This document shows positions 51,861-60,650 of a stretch of 64,000 nucleotides of DNA, piece by piece. Each line of letters opens with the position of its first letter. Position 1 is the first letter of the stretch. Below the pieces are notes generated by a model. It made no database searches. It saw only the letters and a list, made by a program, of their open reading frames with translations, and was not told the DNA's origin. A program made the translations under genes and the position numbers. Source of the DNA: Mangrovimonas sp. YM274 (lineage in GTDB: Bacteria; Bacteroidota; Bacteroidia; Flavobacteriales; Flavobacteriaceae); assembly GCF_030908385.1 (NCBI RefSeq), contig NZ_CP133091.1, positions 372,001 to 436,000 on the forward strand, read 5' to 3'.

Positions 51861-51898
51861 AGCGTTTCAATCCATCAAGGTTGAAACGCTTTTTTTTT
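51861..51898 (+). terminator. Terminator of pyk
   Basis: A perfect 10-bp stem AGCGTTTCAA/TTGAAACGCT with a 10-base loop is followed by eight T residues. Confidence 0.95.
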
Positions 51899-51910
51899 CT
51901 TCAATAATTA

Positions 51911-53023
51911 CTAAAAGTCAAATTTCAATTGTACACTTACAGTGCTTTCTTCGTCTTTGATTTTGTCTTTATCCTTGTGTTTTTCATTGTTTAAATTAGA
52001 AATGGAAATTCCCAATAGCCTCACGGAATTGTCAAGTTTTTCCTGGTACAAGAGGTCCTTTGCAGTTTCAAGAATGATGCTTTTATCACTTATGAAATAG
52101 GGCAAGGTTTTGCTTCTGGTTTGTAGGGTGAAATCGGAGTATTTTATTTTTAAAGTCACTGTTTTTCCAGCCACTTTGCTTTTGGTCAATCGTTTGGAAA
52201 CTTCCGCTGCAATATGCTCAAGTTTTTCAAGCATGAATATTTCCGAGGATAGATTTTCACTGAATGTGCGTTCTGCAGCCAAGGATTTTCTAATGCGGTT
52301 GGGCTTGACTTCACTTGTGTGGATTCCCCTGACGACATAATAATAGTAGCGCCCCGATTTTCCAAAGTGATCATCCAAATACTCCATAGATTTGGATTTC
52401 AAATCCTTTCCTGTAAAAATCCCCAATTGGTACATTTTTTCGGCTGTCACTTTCCCCACACCGTAAAACTTTCTAATATCCAAGGCTTCAATAAAATCCA
52501 AGACCTCTTCTGGTCCAACCGTTTTTTGTCCGTTCGGCTTGTTGTAGTCGCTGGCAACTTTGGCAATAAATTTATTGATGGAAATCCCTGCAGAAGCTGT
52601 TAAGCCTATCTCATCAAAAATTCGTTGTCTGATTTCCTTAGCAATCATGGAAGCACTGTAAAGTCCCTTTTTGTTGGTGGTAACATCCAAATAGGCTTCG
52701 TCAAGGGATAGGGGTTCTACCAAATCGGTGTAATCATAAAAAATCTTCCTGATTCTTTTGGAGATTTCTGTGTAGCGTTCAAAATTAGGGCGGACAAAAA
52801 TTAGTTCCGGACATAGGCGTTTGGCCTGTATGCCGCTCATGGCACTTCTCACACCAAATTTACGGGCTTCATAACTAGCGGCACTTACTACGCCTCGTTT
52901 ACTGCTGCCGCCAACCGCAATGGCTTTACCTTTAAGTTCTGGATTATCCATTTGCTCTACAGATGCATAAAATGCATCCATGTCTACATGAATAATCTTT
53001 CTTATTGGTAAATCGCTTTGCAT
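51911..53023 (-). CDS. dinB: DNA polymerase IV
   Basis: Pol IV (370 residues) is a Y-family translesion polymerase. Catalytic acidic residues lie in IIHVDMDAFYASVEQMDN and in PLSLDEAYLDVT. The little-finger domain follows (about 240-350). The C-terminus ends SVQLKFDF, resembling the QLxLF-type sliding-clamp motif. Upstream on this strand I see only a weak -7 (TAAATTTA). No LexA-type operator is evident. Confidence 0.95.
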   Translation of the reverse strand: MQSDLPIRKIIHVDMDAFYASVEQMDNPELKGKAIAVGGSSKRGVVSAASYEARKFGVRSAMSGIQAKRLCPELIFVRPNFERYTEISKRIRKIFYDYTDLVEPLSLDEAYLDVTTNKKGLYSASMIAKEIRQRIFDEIGLTASAGISINKFIAKVASDYNKPNGQKTVGPEEVLDFIEALDIRKFYGVGKVTAEKMYQLGIFTGKDLKSKSMEYLDDHFGKSGRYYYYVVRGIHTSEVKPNRIRKSLAAERTFSENLSSEIFMLEKLEHIAAEVSKRLTKSKVAGKTVTLKIKYSDFTLQTRSKTLPYFISDKSIILETAKDLLYQEKLDNSVRLLGISISNLNNEKHKDKDKIKDEESTVSVQLKFDF

Positions 53024-53087
53024 GATGTAAATTTAGGCATTAAATGCCTTTAAAAGGATGGTTTTTAATAGGTGTTAATAAAGGTTT

Positions 53088-53558
53088 ATGATAGAAATTG
53101 AACGCAAATTTTTGGTGACTTCCCAAGCATTTAAGGTTGAAGCAACGGGTAGCAAACAGATTGTACAAGGGTTTTTGAATACGCATAAAGAACGGACGGT
53201 TAGAGTGAGGTTAACCGGAGATGAAGGGACCTTGACCGTAAAGGGTAAGAGTTCTGAGGATGGTTTGACTAGGTTTGAATGGGAAACTAAGATCAGTAAA
53301 AATGAAGCAGAAGCTTTGTTGGAGCTTTGTGAGCCTGGAGTTATTAATAAAACGCGTTATGAAGTTTCGATGGGGAAACATCTATTTGAGGTTGATGAAT
53401 TTCATGGTGATAACGAGGGTCTTGTTGTTGCTGAAATTGAATTGAATACGGTTGATGAAGATTTTTTAAAGCCGTCATGGTTGGGGAGAGAGGTTACGGG
53501 AAAAGTGGAATACTACAATTCCTATTTAAGTAAATCTCCTTATAAAACTTGGAAGTAG
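53088..53558 (+). CDS. CYTH-domain protein
   Basis: A 156-residue CYTH (CyaB/thiamine-triphosphatase-like) protein. The opening MIEIERKFLV has the defining ExExK motif. Basic and acidic pairs that would line the triphosphate tunnel continue (RTVRVRLTGDEG, LTVKGKS, EWETKI, FEVDEFHGDNEGLVVAEIEL). Inorganic triphosphatase activity is the commonest role of short bacterial CYTH proteins. Adenylate cyclase activity is less likely. Closely followed by a lipoprotein gene (21 bp). Confidence 0.88.
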   Translation: MIEIERKFLVTSQAFKVEATGSKQIVQGFLNTHKERTVRVRLTGDEGTLTVKGKSSEDGLTRFEWETKISKNEAEALLELCEPGVINKTRYEVSMGKHLFEVDEFHGDNEGLVVAEIELNTVDEDFLKPSWLGREVTGKVEYYNSYLSKSPYKTWK

Positions 53559-53579
53559 AGTGGTGTAAAATTGTTTAAA

Positions 53580-54119
53580 ATGAGAAAAATAGTAGTATTG
53601 TTGTTCGTTTTTGGGATGGTGTTTGCTTGTAAAGACAATTCCCAAGTTACAGAGGACTCCAAAATGCAACCATCGGTGAAAACTGTTGTGGATTCTAAAA
53701 AGGAAGAAGAGGTTCCTGTAGAGACAAAGCTATCGGTGAAAGCGCTCAATGATTCCTTAATTTCAAAAGGTTTTCAAACGTTCCAATATGTCGATGCCAA
53801 GACTAAAGACACAATGTTGATGCAACAGTATTTTATGGCATTTTTAAAGAAGGGGCCTATAAGAAATCAAAACGAGGAGGAAGCTGCTTTATTACAAGAG
53901 AAACATCTTGAGCATTTGGGGAAAATGTATGAGTTAGGTTATGCCGATATTTCTGGGCCTTTTGGTGATGAGGGAGATATTAGTGGTGTTACTATTTACA
54001 ACGTGCCTACTTTGGAGATGGCCGATAGTTTAGCAAATGCAGATCCTATGGTTAAAGCGGGACGTTTAGAAATTGAAATTCATCCATGGTGGGCGGCCAA
54101 AGGGTTTAAACTTAGATAA
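53580..54119 (+). CDS. YciI-like domain lipoprotein
   Basis: A 179-residue lipoprotein: MRKIVVLLFVFGMVFAC with Cys17 as the lipidation site, followed by a disordered Ser/Glu/Lys-rich linker (about 18-60). The C-terminal region (QYFMAFLKKGPIRNQ, HLEHLGKMYELGYADISGPFG, TLEMADSLANADPMVKAG) has the ferredoxin-like layout of YciI proteins with a His in the usual place. The start is the ATG at 53580. The frame also opens at a TTG at 53571. Periplasmic function unknown. Confidence 0.75.
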   Translation: MRKIVVLLFVFGMVFACKDNSQVTEDSKMQPSVKTVVDSKKEEEVPVETKLSVKALNDSLISKGFQTFQYVDAKTKDTMLMQQYFMAFLKKGPIRNQNEEEAALLQEKHLEHLGKMYELGYADISGPFGDEGDISGVTIYNVPTLEMADSLANADPMVKAGRLEIEIHPWWAAKGFKLR

Positions 54120-54120
54120 T

Positions 54121-54152
54121 AAAAAAAGCCACTTCAAAAAGTGGCTTTTTTT
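54121..54152. terminator. Bidirectional terminator
   Basis: An approximately 12-bp stem AAAAAAGCCACTT/AGTGGCTTTTTT between converging genes can end the YciI-like gene (plus) and the HMA lipoprotein gene (minus). Confidence 0.92.
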
Positions 54153-54170
54153 ATTATGTTGACGAGGAGC

Positions 54171-54581
54171 TTATTGAGCACTGCTTTCTGAAGTTTCTGA
54201 GAATGCTTCTACAGTTTTCATTTCACTCACTTTGTACATTTTTCCTGTTTCAGTAACGGTTTCTTCCAAAGTAGTTGGTGTTACCTTTGCTTCATCATAT
54301 TCTACCATTGCCAATTTTCTGTCAAAATCAACCGTAGCAGATTTCACACCCTCCATTTTAGAAATATTCTTTTCAATGGTTTTGGCACATCCAATGGCAC
54401 AAGTCATTCCTTCAATGCTGAATTCGGCTTTGGCATAGGTCGCATTCGGGTCCAACTGCTTTGCTGCCTCTGAATGCGATTCAATCGCAACGGTCTTAAC
54501 TTCGGGAGCAGAGTTGTCTTTGCAAGCCACATTACTCAATGTTAATGCGCCAATAGCCAAAATAGTAAAGATAGATTTCAT
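54171..54581 (-). CDS. Heavy-metal-associated domain lipoprotein
   Basis: A 136-residue lipoprotein (lipobox SNVAC, Cys20) carrying one HMA domain (about 50-120). The metal loop reads GMTCAIGCAKTIE, so the cysteines are spaced CxxxC rather than the usual CxxC. The rest of the ferredoxin-like fold (VKSATVDFDRKLAMVEYDEA) is normal. It would bind a soft metal in the periplasm, but no P-type ATPase or efflux gene is adjacent. The ATG at 54581 precedes the signal peptide. A longer frame to 54602 is less likely. Confidence 0.82.
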   Translation of the reverse strand: MKSIFTILAIGALTLSNVACKDNSAPEVKTVAIESHSEAAKQLDPNATYAKAEFSIEGMTCAIGCAKTIEKNISKMEGVKSATVDFDRKLAMVEYDEAKVTPTTLEETVTETGKMYKVSEMKTVEAFSETSESSAQ

Positions 54582-54628
54582 AATTTTTCGTTTGTGTCTC
54601 ATTGAAGAGACAATATGTTAATGCAAGA

Positions 54629-54636
54629 CAAATCTA
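54629..54636 (-). promoter_or_regulatory. -7 box of the HMA lipoprotein gene
   Basis: Minus-strand TAGATTTG is a full -7 match, giving a leader of about 42 bases. Confidence 0.5.
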
Positions 54637-54696
54637 ATAATTATTGATGTTCTCTCCAGATTAATTAACGAATTTTGTGATTTTGAAATAGTTTGA

Positions 54697-55575
54697 ATGG
54701 ATAGAATTAACATAAAATGGATATACCTCATTGTTTTGTCGCTTATTTGGGGAAGTTCTTTTATACTCATAAAGAAAGCTTTGTTGGGGTTGACACCTTG
54801 GCAATTGGGGGCTTTAAGAACCTTTATTACAGGGTTGTTTCTTTTTAGTGTTGGATTGAAACATTTAAAACAGGTGAAAGCTAGGCAGTGGTTGTGGATT
54901 GGTATCTCTGGATTTTTGGGGTCATTTTTTCCAGCGTTTTTATTTGCCATAGCGGAAACGGAAATAGATAGTGCCGTAACTTCTGTTTTGAATTCATTGG
55001 TGCCTTTAAACACTTTATTAATGGGTATGGCAGTGTTTAAAATAGGCTCTACCAGGCGTCAATTGTTTGGAGTGATAATTGGCTTTATTGGCACTTGTTT
55101 GCTTATTTTAAAAGGAGCGGAACTCAATCCAGAACAAAATTATTTGTATGCTGGTTTTATATTGCTGGCTACCGTGATGTATGCCTGCAATGTCAATATT
55201 ATAAAAAGATATTTACAGGATGTAAAGCCCTTGGCGGTTGCTACTGGAAATTATGTAGTGATTATTGTGCCGGCACTTCTTGTGCTAGTGGGATCGGGTT
55301 TTTTTGAGGAAACTACCTTGAGTAATCCAAACTTTAAAATGTCCTTGGTATATGTTACAGTTTTAGCCTTTTTTGGGACTGCTTTGGCAAAGGTGCTTTA
55401 TACGACTTTGGTTCAGATTTCTACTCCGGTGTTTGCCTCATCTGTTACCTATTTGATGCCCGTTGTGGCTTTAATGTGGGGCGTGTTGGATGGAGAGTCT
55501 TTTAGTGCTGTCCAGGGCATTGCCACTGTTGTCATTTTATTTGGAGTCTATCTGTCGCATCGACGCAAACGATAG
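54697..55575 (+). CDS. EamA/DMT-superfamily transporter
   Basis: A 292-residue inner-membrane protein with ten predicted helices in two EamA repeats. The first repeat starts IYLIVLSLIWGSSFILIKKALLGLTPWQLGALR, the second includes YAGFILLATVMYACNVNIIKRYL. Members export amino acids or metabolites. The substrate cannot be told. Transcribed alone, it ends at a strong palindromic terminator. Confidence 0.87.
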   Translation: MDRINIKWIYLIVLSLIWGSSFILIKKALLGLTPWQLGALRTFITGLFLFSVGLKHLKQVKARQWLWIGISGFLGSFFPAFLFAIAETEIDSAVTSVLNSLVPLNTLLMGMAVFKIGSTRRQLFGVIIGFIGTCLLILKGAELNPEQNYLYAGFILLATVMYACNVNIIKRYLQDVKPLAVATGNYVVIIVPALLVLVGSGFFEETTLSNPNFKMSLVYVTVLAFFGTALAKVLYTTLVQISTPVFASSVTYLMPVVALMWGVLDGESFSAVQGIATVVILFGVYLSHRRKR

Positions 55576-55582
55576 GGGTAAT

Positions 55583-55616
55583 AAAAAAGGGCAAAACATA
55601 TGTTTTGCCCTTTTTT
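55583..55616. terminator. Bidirectional terminator (perfect 34-bp palindrome)
   Basis: AAAAAAGGGCAAAACAT is followed immediately by its exact complement. It serves the DMT gene on plus and the M16 peptidase operon on minus. Confidence 0.93.
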
Positions 55617-55637
55617 ATTGATTTAAAACTTAATTTC

Positions 55638-57686
55638 TTATTTGAAATCGGCATCGCTAACACCTTCGTTTACTTTAATTTCTTTTACTGTGAAATCGAA
55701 ACGACGTGGTCCGAATGTTTGACCGATAGTAAACGGAAACTTAACTCCAGCTACTTCTTGGTAGTTGCTGTAGAAGGTAGATTGTACTCCCATAGGAGTA
55801 GTTTTTTCTTCTTTAATTTTCAATCCAGTTTCTACGCTATAGAATATAGCAGTTTCTTCATCTACTTTAATCTTATAAGCTTTTTCGTCCTCAACCATTT
55901 CTATTTTCTCTAAAGTAACACCGCCATTTAGGTAGTTTACTTCTGGAAATGGAGAAGACTCTACTTGCACTGCTTTAACCTGCTCATCGTTCATGTCAAT
56001 TTTTTGACCTTGGGCCATAGAATAACCAGAATTGCCATCCAAAACTTGCTTTTGGGTTTGTCCCATCATTGATATTTCTTGAAGGAATTGGTTTTTAACT
56101 GTTTTTTTCATTTCAAGGTTCATCATCATTCCTGGCTGCAATTCAGCTTCGGCAGACATGTAAACAGAATTTACTTCATCCAATTTAGCTCTACCTCCAA
56201 TGGCGTCTATGTACGCATTTAATACCTTGTTTACATTCATGTCTGCAGGCATTGCTATTTCATAAACAGGCTTTTCTGTTGGCTTGGCATACGTGTCGTA
56301 GTACTTAATTGGGTATCCTACTTTTTCTAAATTAGGCAATACTTCACTTCCTTTTCCAACTACGATTACACGAGCATTGTCTGTAGCAAAATGTTTGTTG
56401 GCAGCATTGGTGATATCCTGAACAGTGACGTTGTTTATGCGCTCCAAGTAGGTTTCGTAATAATCTTCTGGCAAATCATTTAATTTAATGTTAAGCGCAT
56501 ACTCGGCTACCGTAGAAGGATCTTCTAAGTTCATTACAAAAGACCCGATGTATTTTGCTTTGGCATTTTTTAAAGCTTCAGCATCAACTGGTTCTGTTTT
56601 GATTCGGTTGATCTCTTTTAAAGCTTCAACGATGGAACTATCTGTAACTGTATTTCTAACTTTAGCAGAAGCGTTAAAACGAGATGTTTTGTAACGACTA
56701 GATCCAATGCTAGAGTAGGCGCCGTAAGTATATCCATGGGCTTCACGAAGGTTCATGAACAAATATCCTTCACCACCTCCACCAAGGATGTAGTTAGCCA
56801 ATTTGGTGGCTAAATAATCGTCATCTTTCATTTCCAAATCAACATTGTTGGTTACAGAAATGTTAGATTGTACAGCATTTGGCATATCGATGAAATCAAT
56901 TTCCGTAGTAGCTACATTGGCTTTTGGAGCAGGTACGGCAGTCGTGATTTCCTGGCCTTTTTCCCATTTTCCAAAATACTTCTTGATTTGCTTTTTAACA
57001 TCCTTATATTTTACGTCTCCAACTACTACTATGTAGGCATTGTTAGGAGTAAAATATTTGTTGTAGAATGCTTTAACATCTTCTAGGGTTACATTGTTTA
57101 AAGTTTCCTCGGTCATGAATTCTCCATAGGCATTATCTAGACCGTATGATAAAGCTCCACTAACACGACCAGCAATAGCGTCAACACTTTTTTCGTTAGA
57201 TTTCAAGCCTTCCAAAGCTTTTGTTTTCTCTTTTTCGAACTCCTCTTGAGTTAAAAGAGGGTTGATAGCTGCATCGGCCATCAATTCCAAAATTCTTTCA
57301 GAATATTGAGATAAAGAACTACCATAGGCACTTTGAGAACCAAATCCTAAACGAGCTCCCAAGAAGTCTATTTCTTCGTTAAAAGCATCTTTAGAAATAG
57401 AGGTTGTTCCGTTTCCTAACATGGCACCTAAAAGACTAGATACACCAGCTTTGTCTCCTTCAATAATTGGTTTGTTGTCAATTTGAAGTGAATAGGATAC
57501 TCTTGGTAATTTGTGGTTTTCAACTACAAGTACCTTGATGCCATTCTTAAGTTCAAATTCATTCGGTTTTTCAAGGGTGATTTTGGGAGCAGGTCCCGCT
57601 TCTGGTTGTTTTGATCTGTCAATTTGCGCAGTGGCGCCCAAAGACATTAAAAACAAGACTAATAAAGTTGATATTTTTGCTTTCAT
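55638..57686 (-). CDS. M16-family protein, inactive-type subunit with C-terminal extension
   Basis: A 682-residue exported protein (signal peptide about 1-20). Residues about 40-460 are two M16 domains, but the zinc motif HxxEH is absent (SSLLGAMLGNGTTS at its place). The partner-type motif FMNLREAHGYTYGAYSS is kept. The last ~200 residues (from about 480; LDEVNSVYMSAEAEL, VTLEKIEMVEDEKAYKIKV, GVKFPFTIGQTFG) resemble LolA/outer-membrane lipoprotein-sorting beta structures. It should pair with the active M16 peptidase encoded 15 bp upstream to form a heterodimeric periplasmic protease. Confidence 0.87.
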   Translation of the reverse strand: MKAKISTLLVLFLMSLGATAQIDRSKQPEAGPAPKITLEKPNEFELKNGIKVLVVENHKLPRVSYSLQIDNKPIIEGDKAGVSSLLGAMLGNGTTSISKDAFNEEIDFLGARLGFGSQSAYGSSLSQYSERILELMADAAINPLLTQEEFEKEKTKALEGLKSNEKSVDAIAGRVSGALSYGLDNAYGEFMTEETLNNVTLEDVKAFYNKYFTPNNAYIVVVGDVKYKDVKKQIKKYFGKWEKGQEITTAVPAPKANVATTEIDFIDMPNAVQSNISVTNNVDLEMKDDDYLATKLANYILGGGGEGYLFMNLREAHGYTYGAYSSIGSSRYKTSRFNASAKVRNTVTDSSIVEALKEINRIKTEPVDAEALKNAKAKYIGSFVMNLEDPSTVAEYALNIKLNDLPEDYYETYLERINNVTVQDITNAANKHFATDNARVIVVGKGSEVLPNLEKVGYPIKYYDTYAKPTEKPVYEIAMPADMNVNKVLNAYIDAIGGRAKLDEVNSVYMSAEAELQPGMMMNLEMKKTVKNQFLQEISMMGQTQKQVLDGNSGYSMAQGQKIDMNDEQVKAVQVESSPFPEVNYLNGGVTLEKIEMVEDEKAYKIKVDEETAIFYSVETGLKIKEEKTTPMGVQSTFYSNYQEVAGVKFPFTIGQTFGPRRFDFTVKEIKVNEGVSDADFK

Positions 57687-57701
57687 TTGGAAATTTATGT
57701 T

Positions 57702-59024
57702 TTAGTTGTTGCTTTTTTCTTCTGGTAAGTACTCCAATAACAAACGTTGGTTAGGGTTTAAGTACTTTTTAGCAACGGCTTGAATGTCTTCTCTAGTAAT
57801 CGATCTGTAGATGTCAATCTCGTTATTGATAAGGTTGGTGTCTCCATAAAGCATATAGTATCTCGCAAGAGAGTTGGCAATCCCTTCAACACTTGAGTTA
57901 GAATTTACAAACTGGTTTTCAAATTGGTTAAGAAGCTTTTGGTGGTCACGCTCAGAAATCAAATTGTTTTGAAGATCAACAATTTCCTCGTCGATTTCTT
58001 TAACAATAGCATCTAAGCTTGTATCTCCCATTGGCAATCCAAATAGGATGTACGACCCGTAGTCTTCTTGAGAGAAATTCATAGCACCTACTTGTAGCGC
58101 CATTTTTTTCTCATCTACGATTTTTTTGTAAAGCTTGGACGATTTTCCACCACTTAAATAAGTTGAAATCATATCCAATACATAAGCATCTTTTTCTTTG
58201 AAACCTGGCGTTCTGTACGCAGCCATAATAGCTGGGATTTGAATGTTTGGATCGTAAGCTTTGGCGTGGATTGTTTCGGTAATTGGATCTTCTTTAGGGA
58301 AGTTTCTAACGATGTCCTTTCCTCTAGGGATTGGTCCAAAGTAGTTTTGGATCATCTTTTTAACATCAGCCTTGTTGAAATCTCCGGCAACTACCAATAC
58401 AGCGTTATTAGGTACGTAGAACTTATCGTTGAATTCTTGGAACTCTTCTAGAGTGGCAGCATCTAAATGCTCCATTTTCCCAATGGTAGTCCAACGATAT
58501 GGGTGTTTTTTGAACAGGTTTAATTTTACATTCTCCAAAAACTTACCGTAAGGACTGTTATCAACGCGCATGCGTTTTTCTTCCTTAACAACTTCGTTTT
58601 GGGTGTCAACTCCAACTTGGTTGATCACTGGGTGCAATAAACGCTCAGATTCCAACCATAAACCAAGCTCTACTTGGTTAGAAGGGAACACTTCGTAGTA
58701 ATATGTACGGTCATCAGTCGTGTTGGCATTGTTTTTTCCACCGTTGGAAGAAACAATTTTAAAAAACTCTCCTCTTTCGATGTTTTCGGTTCCTTCAAAT
58801 AATAGGTGTTCAAAAAAGTGGGCAAAACCGGTGCGGTCTGGTTTTTCGTCTTTAGCTCCAACATGGTACATAACAGAGGTAGTTACTACTGGAGCAGAGT
58901 TATCTTGATGTAGAATGACGTGCATCCCGTTATCTAAGTCATACTCTTCAAATTCAACTTTTTGCGCCATGGTTAAGTTACCAATTAGCAACAAAGAAGC
59001 TAAAGAAAATAAGCCTTTTTTCAT
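57702..59024 (-). CDS. M16-family zinc metallopeptidase, active subunit
   Basis: A 440-residue exported peptidase. After a signal peptide (about 1-20) the inverted zinc motif HxxEH is present in GFAHFFEHLLFEGTENI, with the downstream Glu in NANTTDDRTYYYEVFPSNQVELGLWLESERLL. A second M16 domain follows. It degrades peptides or misfolded proteins in the periplasm together with the inactive partner gene 15 bp downstream. It is the first gene of that two-gene operon. Confidence 0.92.
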   Translation of the reverse strand: MKKGLFSLASLLLIGNLTMAQKVEFEEYDLDNGMHVILHQDNSAPVVTTSVMYHVGAKDEKPDRTGFAHFFEHLLFEGTENIERGEFFKIVSSNGGKNNANTTDDRTYYYEVFPSNQVELGLWLESERLLHPVINQVGVDTQNEVVKEEKRMRVDNSPYGKFLENVKLNLFKKHPYRWTTIGKMEHLDAATLEEFQEFNDKFYVPNNAVLVVAGDFNKADVKKMIQNYFGPIPRGKDIVRNFPKEDPITETIHAKAYDPNIQIPAIMAAYRTPGFKEKDAYVLDMISTYLSGGKSSKLYKKIVDEKKMALQVGAMNFSQEDYGSYILFGLPMGDTSLDAIVKEIDEEIVDLQNNLISERDHQKLLNQFENQFVNSNSSVEGIANSLARYYMLYGDTNLINNEIDIYRSITREDIQAVAKKYLNPNQRLLLEYLPEEKSNN

Positions 59025-59215
59025 TGTGCGTTTTTTAGTTTTAAATTATCTATTGTATTGTAAGTCTAACAGGGGTTCAAAATGTTACACTTCTTGCAAA
59101 AATAGGAATCAAAGTTGGCTTTCTACAACTATAATGCAAAAACTATTATAAAAATTATATTAATACATAATTTTTCACGAAATTTAAAGATAGTTGATTT
59201 TTAATGCTTTAGATT

Positions 59216-59671
59216 ATGAAGACACCTTTTTCCGTTTCTGTAAAATTTGGGCTGATTATTGCGGTGGGCCTAACAGCATATTTTTTATTGGTAAGGCTCA
59301 TTGGTCTGCACGAAAATCCTTGGTTACGATTATTCAATGGTATCATAATGGCAGCAGGAATTTATTATGCCATTAAAAATTACAAAGCAGGCTCTGGTTC
59401 TGGCTTTAGCTATATCGACGGATTTAAAACTGGCTTGGTTTCGGGGGTAATAGGTACCCTGATCTTTACGGGATTCATGGCTGTTTATATGTATCACATA
59501 GACCCTGCCTTTACTAAATTGTTGTTGGGGGAATGGTTTGGTAATTATGGCGCAGGTCCCGGTATATTAGTGTTTATCATACTTATAGAGGGGCTTACAT
59601 CCGCTATTGTCCTCACCCTGTCGTTCATGCAAATCTTCAAAAAAAGCTATAATATGCCTCAAAACGTATAA
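59216..59671 (+). CDS. DUF4199 membrane protein
   Basis: A 151-residue inner-membrane protein with four predicted helices (about 8-27, 38-52, 72-95 and 112-138), matching the DUF4199 family common in Bacteroidetes. The conserved loop SGFSYIDGFKTGLVSG is visible. Function unknown. It is followed 77 bp later by rplU, which has its own promoter. Confidence 0.82.
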   Translation: MKTPFSVSVKFGLIIAVGLTAYFLLVRLIGLHENPWLRLFNGIIMAAGIYYAIKNYKAGSGSGFSYIDGFKTGLVSGVIGTLIFTGFMAVYMYHIDPAFTKLLLGEWFGNYGAGPGILVFIILIEGLTSAIVLTLSFMQIFKKSYNMPQNV

Positions 59672-59675
59672 AACG

Positions 59676-59706
59676 TTTGTAGATTAATTATTTAGCGCTA
59701 TATTTG
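59676..59706 (+). promoter_or_regulatory. rplU-rpmA promoter
   Basis: The best promoter in the window: TTTG (59676-59679), a spacer of exactly 19 bases, and TATATTTG (59699-59706). Transcription should begin near 59712, leaving a leader of about 37 bases. Confidence 0.8.
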
Positions 59707-59748
59707 CACTCATTTTTTAATAAACAAATTTAATTTAAACGTAACGCT

Positions 59749-60234
59749 ATGTACGCAATTGTAGAGATAGCAGGGCAACAATTTAAAGTTGAAAAAGACC
59801 AAAAAGTGTTTGTTCACCGTTTAGCAACTGATGAAGGAGAAGCAGTATCTTTTGATAATGTACTTCTTATTGGTGACGGAAAGAACATTACTGTAGGCGC
59901 CCCAGCTATAGCCGGAGCTCAAGTAGGAGCAAAAGTTTTGAAGCACCTTAAAGGTGACAAAGTAATCGTTTTTAAGAAAAAACGTAGAAAAGGTTACCGT
60001 GTTAAAAACGGTCACAGACAAGCTCTAACCGAGATTGTTATTGAAAACATCGTTGCTTCTGGTGCTAAGCCAGCTGCAAAAGCTGAGAAAAAGGCTGCTG
60101 CCCCTAAGAAAGCTGAAGCTTCAGAGGATTTAAGCGCTTTAACTGTTGCTGAATTAAGAGAAATGGCGAAAGCAAAAGATATTTCAGGATATTCTACAAT
60201 GAAGAAAGCTGAATTAATCGCTGCTTTAAGTTAA
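59749..60234 (+). CDS. rplU: 50S ribosomal protein L21 with C-terminal Rho_N/SAP-like extension
   Basis: L21 (161 residues) binds 23S rRNA. Residues 1-103 are the normal protein (MYAIVEIAGQQFKVEKDQ; KKKRRKGYRVKNGHRQALTEI). An Ala/Lys-rich linker (about 104-125) leads to a 35-residue helical tail, LTVAELREMAKAKDI...MKKAELIAAL, which matches the Rho N-terminal/SAP-like nucleic-acid-binding motif. This extension is familiar in Bacteroidetes L21 but absent in E. coli. First gene of the L21-L27 operon. Confidence 0.95.
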   Translation: MYAIVEIAGQQFKVEKDQKVFVHRLATDEGEAVSFDNVLLIGDGKNITVGAPAIAGAQVGAKVLKHLKGDKVIVFKKKRRKGYRVKNGHRQALTEIVIENIVASGAKPAAKAEKKAAAPKKAEASEDLSALTVAELREMAKAKDISGYSTMKKAELIAALS

Positions 60235-60257
60235 TAACAAAATAAAATCGAAATAAA

Positions 60258-60518
60258 ATGGCACATAAAAAAGGAGTCGGAAGTTCGAAAAACGGTAGAG
60301 AATCAGAATCGAAACGCTTAGGTGTTAAGATTTTTGGTGGTCAAGCAGCTGTAGCTGGTAACATTATCGTTAGACAAAGAGGTACTGCACATAATCCAGG
60401 TGAGAATGTGTATGCTGGAAAAGACCACACTTTACATGCTAAAGTAGATGGTATCGTAAAATTTGAGAAGAAAAAAGGTGGAAAATCTTTTGTTTCTATT
60501 GAGCCTTTCGAAGCTTAA
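60258..60518 (+). CDS. rpmA: 50S ribosomal protein L27
   Basis: L27 (86 residues) reaches into the peptidyl-transferase centre with its N-terminus. [22 protein letters not shown] is the direct form, without the cleavable leader seen in Firmicutes. [23 protein letters not shown] is the family core. It lies 23 bp after rplU and ends at a terminator. Confidence 0.98.
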   Translation: MAHKKGVGSSKNGRESESKRLGVKIFGGQAAVAGNIIVRQRGTAHNPGENVYAGKDHTLHAKVDGIVKFEKKKGGKSFVSIEPFEA

Positions 60519-60540
60519 GAAACAGTCTCATATAGTCTAT

Positions 60541-60578
60541 AAAAATCCCTATCTGTTTACAGGTAGGGATTTTTTTTG
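60541..60578 (+). terminator. Terminator of rplU-rpmA
   Basis: An 11-bp stem AAAAATCCCTA/TAGGGATTTTT with a 12-base loop and a T tract, 22 bp after the rpmA stop. Confidence 0.92.
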
Positions 60579-60650
60579 CTGTTATTTAATGTTTGCATGA
60601 ACATTAGGTAACATCTACGGGTTTACTTTGGAGGTTTTACTATCAAGCCA

